From assembly GCA_021851405.1 (NCBI GenBank), contig JAJZDW010000005.1, positions 62,001 to 126,000 of the forward strand: 64,000 nucleotides of DNA, read 5' to 3'. Source of the stretch: Pseudomonadota bacterium. GTDB taxonomy: Bacteria > Pseudomonadota > Gammaproteobacteria > Steroidobacterales > Steroidobacteraceae. A program made the translations under genes and the position numbers. Position 1 is the stretch's first letter; each line of letters begins with the position of its first letter. The notes beneath the pieces were generated by a model. That model was not told the origin of the DNA and ran no database searches. It saw nothing but the letters and a program-made list of their open reading frames with translations. Positions 1 to 12,244 of this stretch are shown in pieces.

Positions 1-46
1 CTGGGCGCGTTTGCGGATGAGACTGAGGCTCCCGATAGCGAAGAGA

Positions 47-985
47 ATGCTGATGATTGAATCGTATGTGAGGAACGTGATCGAGGCGGCGTTGCTCGCC
101 GCCGGACGGCCGCTGACGCTCGCGGAGCTCGGGCAGCTGTTCGATGAGCCTTCGCGCCCGGATGATGCGACGCTCGGTGCGGCACTCGAGCAGCTCGCGG
201 CGGACTACGCCGAGCGGGCCATCGAGGTCAAGCACACCGCCTCGGGGTGGCGCGTGCAGGTGCGCCGCGAGTTTGCCGCCGAAGTCTCGCGGCTCTGGCC
301 GGAGCGGCCGGCGCGCTACTCGCGCGCGCTGCTCGAGACGCTGGCGCTGATCGCCTACCGCCAGCCGATCACCCGCGGGGAGATCGAGGATGTGCGCGGC
401 GTGGCGGTCAATCCCAACATCGTCAAGACATTGCTCGAGCGCAACTGGGTGCGCGTGGTCGGCCAGCGCGACGTGCCGGGCCGGCCGGAACTGCTCGGCA
501 CGACGCGGGAGTTTCTGGATTATTTCGGGCTCTCGGGCCTCGATGACCTGCCGCCGCTCGCCGAGCTCAAGGCGCTGACGGATCTGAACCTGCAGCTCGA
601 TCTGGCGGCGAGTGCCGCGGCGCCCGCGGGTGCTGCACCGCCGGACGCAGCGCCTGCGCAGGCGGGCGGGGATGGCGAGGCGCAGGTGCAGGCCTCGAGC
701 GAACCGGGCACACCCGCACCGGCTCCGCCGGACCGCCCTGAGGGCGAGAGACCCGCGTCCGAGCCGCACCCTGGCGACTTCGACGAGGCGCCGCTCAGCG
801 GTGCGGCGGAGGACCTCGAGGCGGCGGCTGATCCACAGCAGGACGCGCTCGACCCGGACGCCGACCTGCAGGCGGCGCCCGAGGGCGGCGAGCCGGTGGC
901 GCAGGTCGAGGAGGACGCCGCGAACGAGGAGCGGGACGCGCCGCCTCGAAAGATGCTGGCCAGTGCGGACGGGGAGTGCGACTGA
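47..985 (+). CDS. scpB: Segregation and condensation protein B
   Basis: ORF 11..985; ScpB-like winged-helix core (YSRALLETLALIAYRQPITRGEIEDVRGVAVNPNIVKTLLERNWVRVVGQRDVPGRPELLGTT); acidic low-complexity C-terminal tail. Start codon uncertain (11 or 47). Confidence 0.93.
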   Translation: MLMIESYVRNVIEAALLAAGRPLTLAELGQLFDEPSRPDDATLGAALEQLAADYAERAIEVKHTASGWRVQVRREFAAEVSRLWPERPARYSRALLETLALIAYRQPITRGEIEDVRGVAVNPNIVKTLLERNWVRVVGQRDVPGRPELLGTTREFLDYFGLSGLDDLPPLAELKALTDLNLQLDLAASAAAPAGAAPPDAAPAQAGGDGEAQVQASSEPGTPAPAPPDRPEGERPASEPHPGDFDEAPLSGAAEDLEAAADPQQDALDPDADLQAAPEGGEPVAQVEEDAANEERDAPPRKMLASADGECD

Positions 986-986
986 C

Positions 987-1802
987 GTGCGAACCCGACG
1001 TCCGTCGCGACGGACTGCGACCCGCACCGAGCCGCAAGGTACGCCGGAGCGGCTGCAGAAAGTGCTCGCGCAGGCCGGGCTCGCCTCGCGCCGCGAGGCC
1101 GAAGACTGGATCCGTGCCGGCCGGCTGACCATCAACGGCGCGCCGGCGAGCCTCGGGGTGCGGGTCGGACCCGGCGACCAGGTGCGCCTCGATGGCCGCC
1201 TGGTGCGCCAACGCGCCCCGGCCGGCGCAGGCCAGGTGTTCATCTATCACCGCTCGAGCGGCGAGCGGCTCGATGCCGCCCCGGAGGATGCGCCCGAGGG
1301 CGTCCCGCTGCTCGATCGCCTGCCCCGCCGGGCCGGCCGGCGGTTCGTGCTGATCAGCCCCATGCCGCGCATCGACGGCGGACTGGAACTGCTCTGCGGG
1401 GACGGCGAGAGCGCCGCGCAGCTGCAACGGCGGGTGCGCCACTGGATCAGCGCCTTCAGCGTCCGGGTGCTCGGGGAGCTGACCGCCGCGCAGCTCGAGG
1501 GGGTGCTTGGCGGAGTCCTCGATCGTGGCGTGCAACTGCGGGTGCTCGGCTGCGAGAGCGCCGGTGGGGAGGGAACCAACCGCTGGTACGCCCTGAAGGT
1601 CGAGGGGGCGAGCGGCAAGGACATCCGTCAGCTCTTTGAGCGTCAGGCCGCACGCGTCAGCCGCGTGCTGCGCACTCAGCTCGGTCCGATACAGCTCGAG
1701 CGCACCCTGCCGCGGGGGCACTTCCGGGCCCTCACGGGCGTGCAGATCGAGGCGTTGCTCGCGCCGCCGGCGCCCTCGAGCGCCCCTTCAGAGACGCTCT
1801 GA
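987..1802 (+). CDS. rluB: 23S rRNA pseudouridine synthase, RluB/RsuA family
   Basis: S4-domain start ERLQKVLAQAGLASRREAEDWIRAGRLTINGAPASLG and family C-terminus; GTG start at 987 right after scpB stop; the 612 start of the ORF track is out-of-frame read-through of scpB. Confidence 0.85.
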   Translation: MRTRRPSRRTATRTEPQGTPERLQKVLAQAGLASRREAEDWIRAGRLTINGAPASLGVRVGPGDQVRLDGRLVRQRAPAGAGQVFIYHRSSGERLDAAPEDAPEGVPLLDRLPRRAGRRFVLISPMPRIDGGLELLCGDGESAAQLQRRVRHWISAFSVRVLGELTAAQLEGVLGGVLDRGVQLRVLGCESAGGEGTNRWYALKVEGASGKDIRQLFERQAARVSRVLRTQLGPIQLERTLPRGHFRALTGVQIEALLAPPAPSSAPSETL

Positions 1803-3062
1803 GGGCGGCTCGGGACCGAGTTCGCCCGGGGGACGCGCCCGCACGGTGCGCACGGGTTGCTCGATCGGCGCGAGTTCCTCGAGCGGCCCCTCGGCCGGCA
1901 CGCCGAGCTCGCTGAAGCGGCGGGCCTGCGGCAGCACCTGGCGCTCGAGCGAACCGACCGCCGCGTTGTACGCATCGACCGATCCCTCCAGGCGCTGTCC
2001 GAGCCGCTGCAGGTGCCCGGTGAAGCTGCCGAGGCGCCGGTACAGTTCCTGACCGAGTGCGCGCACGAGCTCGGCGTTGTCCGCCAGTGCGCTCTGGCGC
2101 CACCCGTAGGCCACCGTCTTCAGCAGCGCCATCAGTGTCGAGGGCGTGGCGATGATGATGTTCTGCGCGAGCGCCGCTTCGATCAGCTCCGGCCGCTCGG
2201 CGAGCGCGGCACCGAGGAACTGGTCCCCGGGCAGAAACAGCACGGCGAACTGCGGACTGTGTTCGAACTGCGTCCAGTAGGCCTTGGTGGCCAGCTCGCG
2301 GATGCGCGCCTCGAGCTGCTGGGCGTGGCGGCGCAAGGCGCTCTGGCGCGCCTCCTCGCTCGGCGCCTCGAGGGCCTCGAGGTAGGCATCGAGCGGAGTT
2401 TTCACGTCGATCACGAGGTCGCGCGCCTCGGGCATGTGCACCACGAGGTCTGGGCGCAAGGCCCCTTCGGGCCCCTCGAGGTGCGCCTGTTCGGTGAAGT
2501 CGCAGTGCTCGCTGAGGCCGGCGAGCTCCACCAGACGGCGCAGCGTGAGCTCGCCCCAGCGACCGCGCACCTCGGGCCGGCGCAGCGCGGTGACGAGGTT
2601 GCGCGTCTCGCGCTGCAGCTGGTGGTGGCCGCTTGCGAGCGACTCGATCTGCGTGCGCAGCGCGCTGTAGGCCTCGCGCCGTTCGCGCTCGAGCGCCTGG
2701 ACCTGCTGCTCGGTCTTCTCCAGCGCCACGCGCAGCGGCGCGAGCAGCTGCGCGATGGCCGTCTCGCGCGCCTGCAATCCGCCCTGCGCGAGCGCCTGTT
2801 CGCGCCCGAGCGTCTCGCGTGCCACGGCGAGGAACATCTCGCTGTTGTTCTTCAGGGCCTGTGCGGCGAGCGCCTCGAAGCTCTCGCGCAGGCGTCGCTC
2901 GGACAGCTCGCTCGCCGCGCTGCGCTCGCTCGCGGCGCTGCGCTCGGCCTGCAGCTGCGCACTCAGCGCCGCGATGCGCTTCAGCGCACGCACCTGGGCG
3001 AGTAAAAATCCGAGCAACGCCCCGGTGAGGAGCGCCGCGGTGGCGGCGAGGGCGAGGCTCAT
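1788..3062 (-). CDS. rmuC: DNA recombination protein RmuC
   Basis: N-terminal TM, coiled coil, then RGRWGELTLRRLVELAGLSEHCDF...RPDLVVHMPEARDLVIDVKTPLDAY, typical RmuC. Confidence 0.93.
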   Translation of the reverse strand: MSLALAATAALLTGALLGFLLAQVRALKRIAALSAQLQAERSAASERSAASELSERRLRESFEALAAQALKNNSEMFLAVARETLGREQALAQGGLQARETAIAQLLAPLRVALEKTEQQVQALERERREAYSALRTQIESLASGHHQLQRETRNLVTALRRPEVRGRWGELTLRRLVELAGLSEHCDFTEQAHLEGPEGALRPDLVVHMPEARDLVIDVKTPLDAYLEALEAPSEEARQSALRRHAQQLEARIRELATKAYWTQFEHSPQFAVLFLPGDQFLGAALAERPELIEAALAQNIIIATPSTLMALLKTVAYGWRQSALADNAELVRALGQELYRRLGSFTGHLQRLGQRLEGSVDAYNAAVGSLERQVLPQARRFSELGVPAEGPLEELAPIEQPVRTVRARPPGELGPEPPSERL

Positions 3063-3071
3063 GCGCGCACC

Positions 3072-3812
3072 CTAGGCGGTGCGCACCAGTTGCGCGATGT
3101 AGTTGACGGACGGATCGGTGCTCAGGCGCGCGCTGCCGAGCGGGCTTAACGTCACGCCGGTGAGTGCACGCGCCTCGAGTCCAAACTCGCGGGCCCAGCG
3201 CGTCAGCTCGCTCGGGCGGATGAAGCGCTCGTACTCGTGCGTGCCGCGCGGCACCATCGAGAGCAGGTACTCGGCCCCGACGATGGCGACCAGGAAGGAC
3301 TTCAGAGTGCGGTTCAGCGTCGAGACGAAGAGTGAGCCGCCGGGGCGGACCAGTTGCGCGAGCGTGCCGAGCATCGCGCGCGGGTCGGGCACGTGCTCGA
3401 GCATCTCCATGCAGGTGAGGATCTCGAACGCGCCGGGCTGCTCGGCGGCGAGCGTCTCGGCCGAGGCGACTCGGTAATCGATCGACAGGCCGTGCGCCGC
3501 GGCGTGCAGCGCGGCCACCTCGATCATGCCGGCGGCGAGGTCGATGCCGCAGACCGACGCCCCGGCGCGCGCGAGCGCCTCTGCGACCAGGCCGCCACCG
3601 CAGCCGACATCGAGCGCACGCGCCCCCGCGGTGGCACAGCGCTCGGTGATAAAACGCATGCGCACCGGATTGAGCAGGTGCAGGGGCCGGAACGGGCCGT
3701 GCTCGTCCCAGAATCGTCCGGCGATGGCGTCGAATTTGCCGATCTCGGCGCTCTCGACGTTCGTTCTGCCGCGCGCGGCGGCGTGCTGCTCGGTTGCGGT
3801 TTCCATATTCAC
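3072..3812 (-). CDS. ubiG: Ubiquinone biosynthesis O-methyltransferase UbiG
   Basis: [22 protein letters not shown]...[31 protein letters not shown]-methyltransferase motifs typical of UbiG. Confidence 0.93.
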   Translation of the reverse strand: MNMETATEQHAAARGRTNVESAEIGKFDAIAGRFWDEHGPFRPLHLLNPVRMRFITERCATAGARALDVGCGGGLVAEALARAGASVCGIDLAAGMIEVAALHAAAHGLSIDYRVASAETLAAEQPGAFEILTCMEMLEHVPDPRAMLGTLAQLVRPGGSLFVSTLNRTLKSFLVAIVGAEYLLSMVPRGTHEYERFIRPSELTRWAREFGLEARALTGVTLSPLGSARLSTDPSVNYIAQLVRTA

Positions 3813-3953
3813 CTGCTCAACGGGCCCGGATTAAGCCTGACGGTGCTCGCCTGCGCGGCGGCAACAGCCATTATCGTTCATCTGGCGTCCTTGCGCAGCG
3901 CCCGGTGTGCGCCCCGTGCTAACATCGCTCTTTTGGCAGATCCCCTAGGCCCG

Positions 3954-6554
<2,601 letters not shown>

Positions 6555-6687
6555 CGCAAGCGCTCGGCGGGCCGGCCGGGGGGCATGCGGCCCCGGCTGC
6601 GCTCATGCCGAAAAGTTCTGATGGCCGCGCGGGCAGTTGCTAGTATCTGAGGCCCCCTTTTTTGAACTTTTGGGCCGGAAGGACACT

Positions 6688-7770
6688 GTGCGCGTGTTCA
6701 ATTTCTCCGCGGGGCCCGCAGCGCTGCCGCTCCCAGTTCTCGAGCGTGCCCGCGCGGAACTGACCGATTGGAACGGCAGCGGTCTGTCCGTGATGGAGGT
6801 CAGCCACCGCGGCAAGGCCTTCACCGCACTCGCCGAAGCCGCCGAGGCGCGCCTGCGCGCGCTGCTGTCGATCCCGAGTCACTACCGGGTGCTGTTCATG
6901 CAGGGCGGCGCCACCGCGCAGTTCGCGGCCGTGCCGCTGAACCTCACCGCGCCGGGGGCCAAGACCGAGTACCTGAATACCGGGGTGTGGTCGGCCAAGG
7001 CCATCGAGGAGGCCGGCCGGCTCGGCGTGGCGGTTCGCCTCGCCGCCGATGAGGCCGCCTCGCGCTACACCCGCGTGCCGGATCGTCAGTCGCTGCGCTT
7101 CGATGCCGATGCCGCGTACGTGCACTACACCCCGAATGAGACCATCGGCGGGGTGGAGTTCCCCTACGTGCCCGACACCGGCAGCGTGCCGCTGGTGGCC
7201 GACATGTCCTCGACGATTCTCTCCCGGCCGATCGAGGTCGGGCGTTTCGGGCTGATCTACGCCGGGGCCCAGAAGAACATCGGCCCGGCCGGGCTGTGTC
7301 TGGTGATCGTGCACGAGGCGCTGCTCGGGGGCGCGCGCGCGGACGTGCCGTCGGTGCTCGATTACACGCGCCTCGCGGCGCACGGCTCGATGCTGAACAC
7401 CCCGCCGACCTTCGCGTGGTACGTGGCCGGTCTCGTGTTCGAATGGATCGAGGCCGAGGGCGGCCTGGCGGTGATGGCCGCACGCAACCGCGCCAAGGCG
7501 GACCTGCTCTATGGGGCGATCGATGCCTCGGGGCTGTACCGCAATCCGGTCGAGCGCACCTGCCGCTCCTGGATGAACGTGCCGTTCATGCTCGCGCCTG
7601 CGGAACTCGAAGCGACGTTCCTGCGCGAGGCCGCCGCCGAGGGCCTGACGCACCTCGAGGGCCATCGCTCCGTCGGCGGACTGCGCGCGAGCCTCTACAA
7701 CGCCGTGCCGCTCGAGGCGGTCGAGGCGCTGGTCGGCTTCATGCGCGAGTTCGAGCGGCGGCACGGCTGA
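6688..7770 (+). CDS. serC: Phosphoserine aminotransferase
   Basis: MRVFNFSAGPAALPLPVLERARAELTDWNGSGLSVMEVSHRGKAF; GTG start at 6688. Confidence 0.96.
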   Translation: MRVFNFSAGPAALPLPVLERARAELTDWNGSGLSVMEVSHRGKAFTALAEAAEARLRALLSIPSHYRVLFMQGGATAQFAAVPLNLTAPGAKTEYLNTGVWSAKAIEEAGRLGVAVRLAADEAASRYTRVPDRQSLRFDADAAYVHYTPNETIGGVEFPYVPDTGSVPLVADMSSTILSRPIEVGRFGLIYAGAQKNIGPAGLCLVIVHEALLGGARADVPSVLDYTRLAAHGSMLNTPPTFAWYVAGLVFEWIEAEGGLAVMAARNRAKADLLYGAIDASGLYRNPVERTCRSWMNVPFMLAPAELEATFLREAAAEGLTHLEGHRSVGGLRASLYNAVPLEAVEALVGFMREFERRHG

Positions 7771-8946
7771 GTGGCGATGCGCTACCGGATCCTGACCCTC
7801 AATGACATCAGCCCGCGGGGTCTGGAGCGCCTGCCGCGCGAGCGCTACGAGGTCGCGGCCGGTCTGGCGCACCCGCACGCGGTGCTGGTGCGGGTCGCGG
7901 ACATGCATCAGCTGACGTTGTCTGCCTCGGTGCGCGCGGTGGCCTGCGCCGGCGCGGCGGTCGATCACATTCCGGTCGATGCGTTGAGCCGGCGCGGCAT
8001 TCCGGTGTTCCATGCTCCCGGCGCCAATGCCAACGCGGTGAAGGAGCTGGTGTTGGCGAGTCTGTTCCTGGCGGCGCGCAACATCTGTCAGGCGTGGGAT
8101 TTCGCACGGGCGCTCGGCGGCGAGGATGCCTCGATTGCCGAGGCGGTGAGCGCGGGGCGGGGCGCATTCGCGGGGTTCGAGCTGAGCGGCCGCACGTTGG
8201 GGGTGGTCGGACTCGGGGCGGTCGGCGTCGAAGTCGCCAATGCCGCCGAGGCGCTCGGCATGCGCGTGCTCGGCTACGACCCGCAGATCACCGTGCAGCG
8301 CGCCTGGCAACTCTCCTCCGGCGTCGAGCAGGCGCTCTCGCTCGATGATCTGTTCGCCCGCTCGAACTTAGTGACGCTGCACGTGCCGCTGAATGAACAG
8401 ACCCGCGGGCTGGTCGGGGAGTACCGGGTGCGGCTGCTGCCCAAGGGCGCGGTGCTGCTGAATTTCTCGCGCGCCGGCATCGTCGAGGATGGTGCGCTGA
8501 TCGGCGCGCTCGATGCCGGCTGGCTGCACGCGTACGTGTCGGATTTTCCGAACACGCTCCTGAAGAGCCATCCGCGCGTGATCAGCCTGCCGCACCTCGG
8601 CGCGCTCACCGGGGAGGCCGAAGCGAACTGCGCGGTCATGGCCGCCGATGAGCTGCGCGATTTTCTCGAAAACGGCAACGTGCGCCATAGCGTCAACTTC
8701 CCCGACGCGCACCTCGCGCGCCGCGCCGGCAGCGCGCGCCTGGCCATCGCCAATCGCAACGTGCCGAACGTGGTCGGCCAGGTCTCCACGCACCTCGCCG
8801 GCGCGGGACTGAACATCGCGGCGCTGCTGAACGCCTCGCGTGGCGATTACGCATACACGCTGCTCGACCTCGACGGTACGCTCGCCGCACCGCTGCTCGA
8901 TGCGGTGCGCGCCATCCACGGCGTGCTCTCTGCCCACCTGATCTGA
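7771..8946 (+). CDS. D-3-phosphoglycerate dehydrogenase family protein
   Basis: 2-hydroxyacid dehydrogenase NAD motif (GRTLGVVGLGAVGVEVANAAEALGMRVLGYDP) plus C-terminal ACT-like domain (NVPNVVGQVSTHLAGAGLNIAALLNASRGDYAYTLLDLDG); adjacent to serC. Confidence 0.88.
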   Translation: MAMRYRILTLNDISPRGLERLPRERYEVAAGLAHPHAVLVRVADMHQLTLSASVRAVACAGAAVDHIPVDALSRRGIPVFHAPGANANAVKELVLASLFLAARNICQAWDFARALGGEDASIAEAVSAGRGAFAGFELSGRTLGVVGLGAVGVEVANAAEALGMRVLGYDPQITVQRAWQLSSGVEQALSLDDLFARSNLVTLHVPLNEQTRGLVGEYRVRLLPKGAVLLNFSRAGIVEDGALIGALDAGWLHAYVSDFPNTLLKSHPRVISLPHLGALTGEAEANCAVMAADELRDFLENGNVRHSVNFPDAHLARRAGSARLAIANRNVPNVVGQVSTHLAGAGLNIAALLNASRGDYAYTLLDLDGTLAAPLLDAVRAIHGVLSAHLI

Positions 8947-8960
8947 GGCCGCCCCCCGAC

Positions 8961-10085
8961 ATGCCACGCAAGAGTCCCGAACGTCCCCGCGCCGCACCCG
9001 CCAGCCCCGCGTTGGCCGCGGTGCGCGAGCGCATCGATCACGTCGATCAGCAGATCCAGCGGCTTTTGAACGAGCGGGCGCGCCTGGCGCAGCGCGTCGG
9101 CCTCACCAAGAGCCGCAACGAGGCGGGCGCGGAGTTCTACCGCCCGGAGCGCGAGGCGCAGGTGCTGCGCGCGGTGCGCGAGCGCAACCGCGGACCGCTG
9201 CGCGATGAGGAAGTGGTGCGCCTGTTCCGCGAGATCATGTCCGCGTGCCTGGCGCAGCAGGAGCCGCTGAAGGTGGCCTATCTCGGCCCCGAGGCGACCT
9301 TCAGCCAGACCGCAGTGCTCACGCATTTCGGGCACTCGGTGCGCTCGCTGCCGCTCGGCTCGATCGACGAGGTGTTCCACGAGGTCGAGTCCGCGGCGGC
9401 CGACTTCGGCGTCGTGCCGATCGAGAACTCCACCGAGGGCACGGTCAACCACACGCTCGATCGCTTTCTCGCCTCGCCGCTGAAGGTCTGCGGGGAGGTG
9501 GAGCTGCGCATCCATCACCATTTGATGGGGAACATGAATGCGCTCGGGCGCATCGTGCGCATCTGCTCGCACCCGCAGTCCCTCGCGCAGTGCCGGCTGT
9601 GGCTGCAGGAGCATCTGCCGGAGGTCGAGCAGATCCCCGTGGCGAGCAACGGCGAGGCGGCCCGGCGGGCGCGCGATGAGCGCGGTACGGCGGCGATCGC
9701 CGGCCAGACCGCCGCGGAGGTGTACGGCCTGAAGGTGCTCGCCGGGGAGATCGAGGACCGCGCCGACAACAGCACGCGCTTTCTGGTGCTCGGCCGCAAG
9801 CTGCTCGCCCCGAGCGGGCAGGACCGCAGCACGCTGCTGGTGTCGGTCGGGCACACCGATGCCCCGGGTGCGCTGCACCGGCTGCTCGAGCCGCTGGCGC
9901 GCCATCGGGTGAGCATGACGCGCATCGAGTCGCGCCCCTCGCACCGGCGCAAGTGGGACTACGTGTTCTTCATCGACATCGACGGGCACGCCGAGGAGCC
10001 GCACGTGGCGCGTGCGCTCGCCTCGCTGAAGCGGCGTGCCTCGCTGTTCCGTTTGCTCGGCTCGTACCCGCGCGCCGTGTTGTAG
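8961..10085 (+). CDS. pheA: Bifunctional chorismate mutase/prephenate dehydratase
   Basis: AroQ helix bundle (VRERIDHVDQQIQRLLNERARLAQRVG), then LKVAYLGPEATFSQTAVLTHFG and ESRPSHRRKWDYVFFIDIDGH. Confidence 0.95.
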   Translation: MPRKSPERPRAAPASPALAAVRERIDHVDQQIQRLLNERARLAQRVGLTKSRNEAGAEFYRPEREAQVLRAVRERNRGPLRDEEVVRLFREIMSACLAQQEPLKVAYLGPEATFSQTAVLTHFGHSVRSLPLGSIDEVFHEVESAAADFGVVPIENSTEGTVNHTLDRFLASPLKVCGEVELRIHHHLMGNMNALGRIVRICSHPQSLAQCRLWLQEHLPEVEQIPVASNGEAARRARDERGTAAIAGQTAAEVYGLKVLAGEIEDRADNSTRFLVLGRKLLAPSGQDRSTLLVSVGHTDAPGALHRLLEPLARHRVSMTRIESRPSHRRKWDYVFFIDIDGHAEEPHVARALASLKRRASLFRLLGSYPRAVL

Positions 10086-10096
10086 CAGAGAGAATC

Positions 10097-11416
10097 ATGA
10101 CAGCAGCTGACATCAAGCCGCGCTTTCGCGTCAGTCCCGGCGGGCGCATCGGCGGGGAGTTGACGGTGCCGGGGGATAAGTCGATCTCGCACCGGGCGCT
10201 GATGCTCGGCGGGCTCGCCACCGGGCAGACCGAGATCACCGGGTTTCTCGCCGGGGAGGACTGCCTCTCGACGCTGCGGGTGCTGCAGGCCCTCGGGGTG
10301 CGCATCGAGCGGCCCGCGCCCGAGCACGTGCGCGTGCACGGGGCGGGCGTTGCGGCCTTGCGCGGCTCGAGCGCGCCGCTGGACATGGGCAACGCCGGCA
10401 CCGCCATGCGCCTGTTCATGGGGCTGCTCGCCCCCCAGCCGTTCGACTCGGTGCTGATCGGCGATGAGTCGCTGATGCGCCGGCCGATGGAGCGCGTCGC
10501 GGCGCCGCTGCGCCAGATGGGCGCGCGCATCGAGACGCGCGAGGGGCGCCCGCCGGTGCACATCCGCGGCACGCCGGGACTGCAGGGCATCGACTTTCGG
10601 ATGCCGGTGGCGAGCGCGCAGGTCAAATCGGCCGTTCTGCTCGCCGGCCTCGGGGCGCGCGGGCGCACCCGGGTGAGCGAACCGGCCCCGACCCGCGATC
10701 ACACCGAGCGGATGCTCAGGGCCTTCGGGGTGCAGGTGCAGCGCGAGGGGGCGAGCGTGTCGCTCGAGGGCGGCCAGGGGCTCACCGGCACGGCCGTGCG
10801 GGTGCCGGCGGACTTCTCCTCGGCGGCGTTTTTCATCGTGGCAGGCCTGATCGGCGCCGAGCAGGGACTGCTGCTGCGCAACGTCGGGGTCAATCCCACC
10901 CGGACCGGGCTGCTCGAGATGCTGCGCAGCATGGGCGCGGACATCCGACTGCACCCGCATCCGGGCGACGGCGCTGAGCCGACGGCGGACATCGAGGTAC
11001 ACCAGAGCGCGCTGCGCGGCATCCACGTCCCGCGTGATCTGGTGCCGCTCGCGATCGACGAGTTCCCCATCTTCTTCGTCGCCGCGGCGCTGGCGCAGGG
11101 GGAAACGACGGTGCGCGGGGCCGAGGAGCTGCGCGTGAAGGAGACCGACCGTCTGGCGGCGATGGCCGAGGGGTTGAGCGTCCTCGGGGTCGAGAATCAT
11201 CTGCTCGATGACGGCCTGTGGCTGCGCGGCGGGCCGGGCTTTACCGGCGGGCAGATCAACAGCCACGGCGATCACCGGATCGCCATGGCCTTCACGATCG
11301 CCGCGCTCGCGGCGCGCGAGCCGATCGAGATCCATGACGTGGCCAACGTGGCGACCTCGTTCCCCGGCTTCCTCGCCCTGGCGCGCGCCGCGGGGCTGAC
11401 GCTCGAGGCCACCTGA
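10097..11416 (+). CDS. aroA: 3-phosphoshikimate 1-carboxyvinyltransferase (EPSP synthase)
   Basis: [29 protein letters not shown]...[15 protein letters not shown] at 10097. Confidence 0.96.
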   Translation: MTAADIKPRFRVSPGGRIGGELTVPGDKSISHRALMLGGLATGQTEITGFLAGEDCLSTLRVLQALGVRIERPAPEHVRVHGAGVAALRGSSAPLDMGNAGTAMRLFMGLLAPQPFDSVLIGDESLMRRPMERVAAPLRQMGARIETREGRPPVHIRGTPGLQGIDFRMPVASAQVKSAVLLAGLGARGRTRVSEPAPTRDHTERMLRAFGVQVQREGASVSLEGGQGLTGTAVRVPADFSSAAFFIVAGLIGAEQGLLLRNVGVNPTRTGLLEMLRSMGADIRLHPHPGDGAEPTADIEVHQSALRGIHVPRDLVPLAIDEFPIFFVAAALAQGETTVRGAEELRVKETDRLAAMAEGLSVLGVENHLLDDGLWLRGGPGFTGGQINSHGDHRIAMAFTIAALAAREPIEIHDVANVATSFPGFLALARAAGLTLEAT

Positions 11417-11418
11417 GC

Positions 11419-12105
11419 GTGAGCGAAGCGGGTATTCCAGTGGTCACGCTCGATGGACCGAGCGGCTCGGGCAAGGGCACGGTGAGCCGCGCCGTGGCGC
11501 GCCGCGTCGGCTGGCACCTGCTCGACAGCGGGGCGCTGTATCGCCTGGTGGCGCTCGCGGGCATTGAACATAAGCTGGCGACGGACGACGTGGACGGCCA
11601 TGCCCGGCTCGCCGGCGCGATGCAGGTGCGCTTCGGGACCGAGCGCGAAGGCGAACGGGTGCTGCTCGAGGGGCGCGACGTCACCGCCGCGATCCGGACC
11701 GAAACGATGGGACAGGGCGCCTCGCGGGTGGCCGCCTGGCCGGCCGTGCGCGCGGCGCTCCTGGAGCGCCAGCGGGCGTTCGCCGAGGCACCGGGGCTCA
11801 TTGCCGACGGCCGTGACATGGGCACGGTGGTCTTTCCAGACGCGCCCCTGAAGATATTTCTCACCGCGAGCGCCGAGGAGCGGGCCCGTCGCCGCTATAA
11901 CCAGTTGAAAGAAAAGGGTCCCGGTGCTAGCCTCTCGGCCCTTTCGCGCGAGATCGCCGAGCGAGACGCGCGGGACTCGAGTCGGGCCGTGGCCCCGCTC
12001 GTCCCGGCCGCAGACGCCGCGCGGATCGATTCGACCGACCTGACCATCGAGGCGGCGGTCGAGCGGGTGATCGAGTTGGGCCGACGCCAGTCGTTGTGGG
12101 CGTAG
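11419..12105 (+). CDS. cmk: Cytidylate kinase
   Basis: [68 protein letters not shown]. Confidence 0.96.
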   Translation: MSEAGIPVVTLDGPSGSGKGTVSRAVARRVGWHLLDSGALYRLVALAGIEHKLATDDVDGHARLAGAMQVRFGTEREGERVLLEGRDVTAAIRTETMGQGASRVAAWPAVRAALLERQRAFAEAPGLIADGRDMGTVVFPDAPLKIFLTASAEERARRRYNQLKEKGPGASLSALSREIAERDARDSSRAVAPLVPAADAARIDSTDLTIEAAVERVIELGRRQSLWA

Positions 12106-12244
12106 GGCGGTCCTGACGAGAGGAGTTTCCGGTCGGCCTGCGCCAGGGAGGCGCAGGCCATGTGTAGCATCTGCCTGGCCCCTAGGGATGTCAGGGGCGC
12201 CAGTTAATAAGCACGTCGTCCTGAAGGACCGTGCGAGTGAAGGT

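Noticed and set aside
612-986. N-terminal extension of rluB ORF
   Set aside because: Arg/Pro-rich read-through overlapping scpB in another frame; S4 domain begins after GTG 987.
3354-3953. N-terminal extension of gyrA ORF
   Set aside because: Overlaps ubiG antisense; canonical GyrA N-terminus starts at 3954.
6655-6680. T-rich stretch ccccctttttt before serC as a gyrA terminator
   Set aside because: Only a weak 5-bp GGCCC/GGGCC stem with a long loop, and it sits just after a TAGTAT-like -10, so more likely the serC 5' region.
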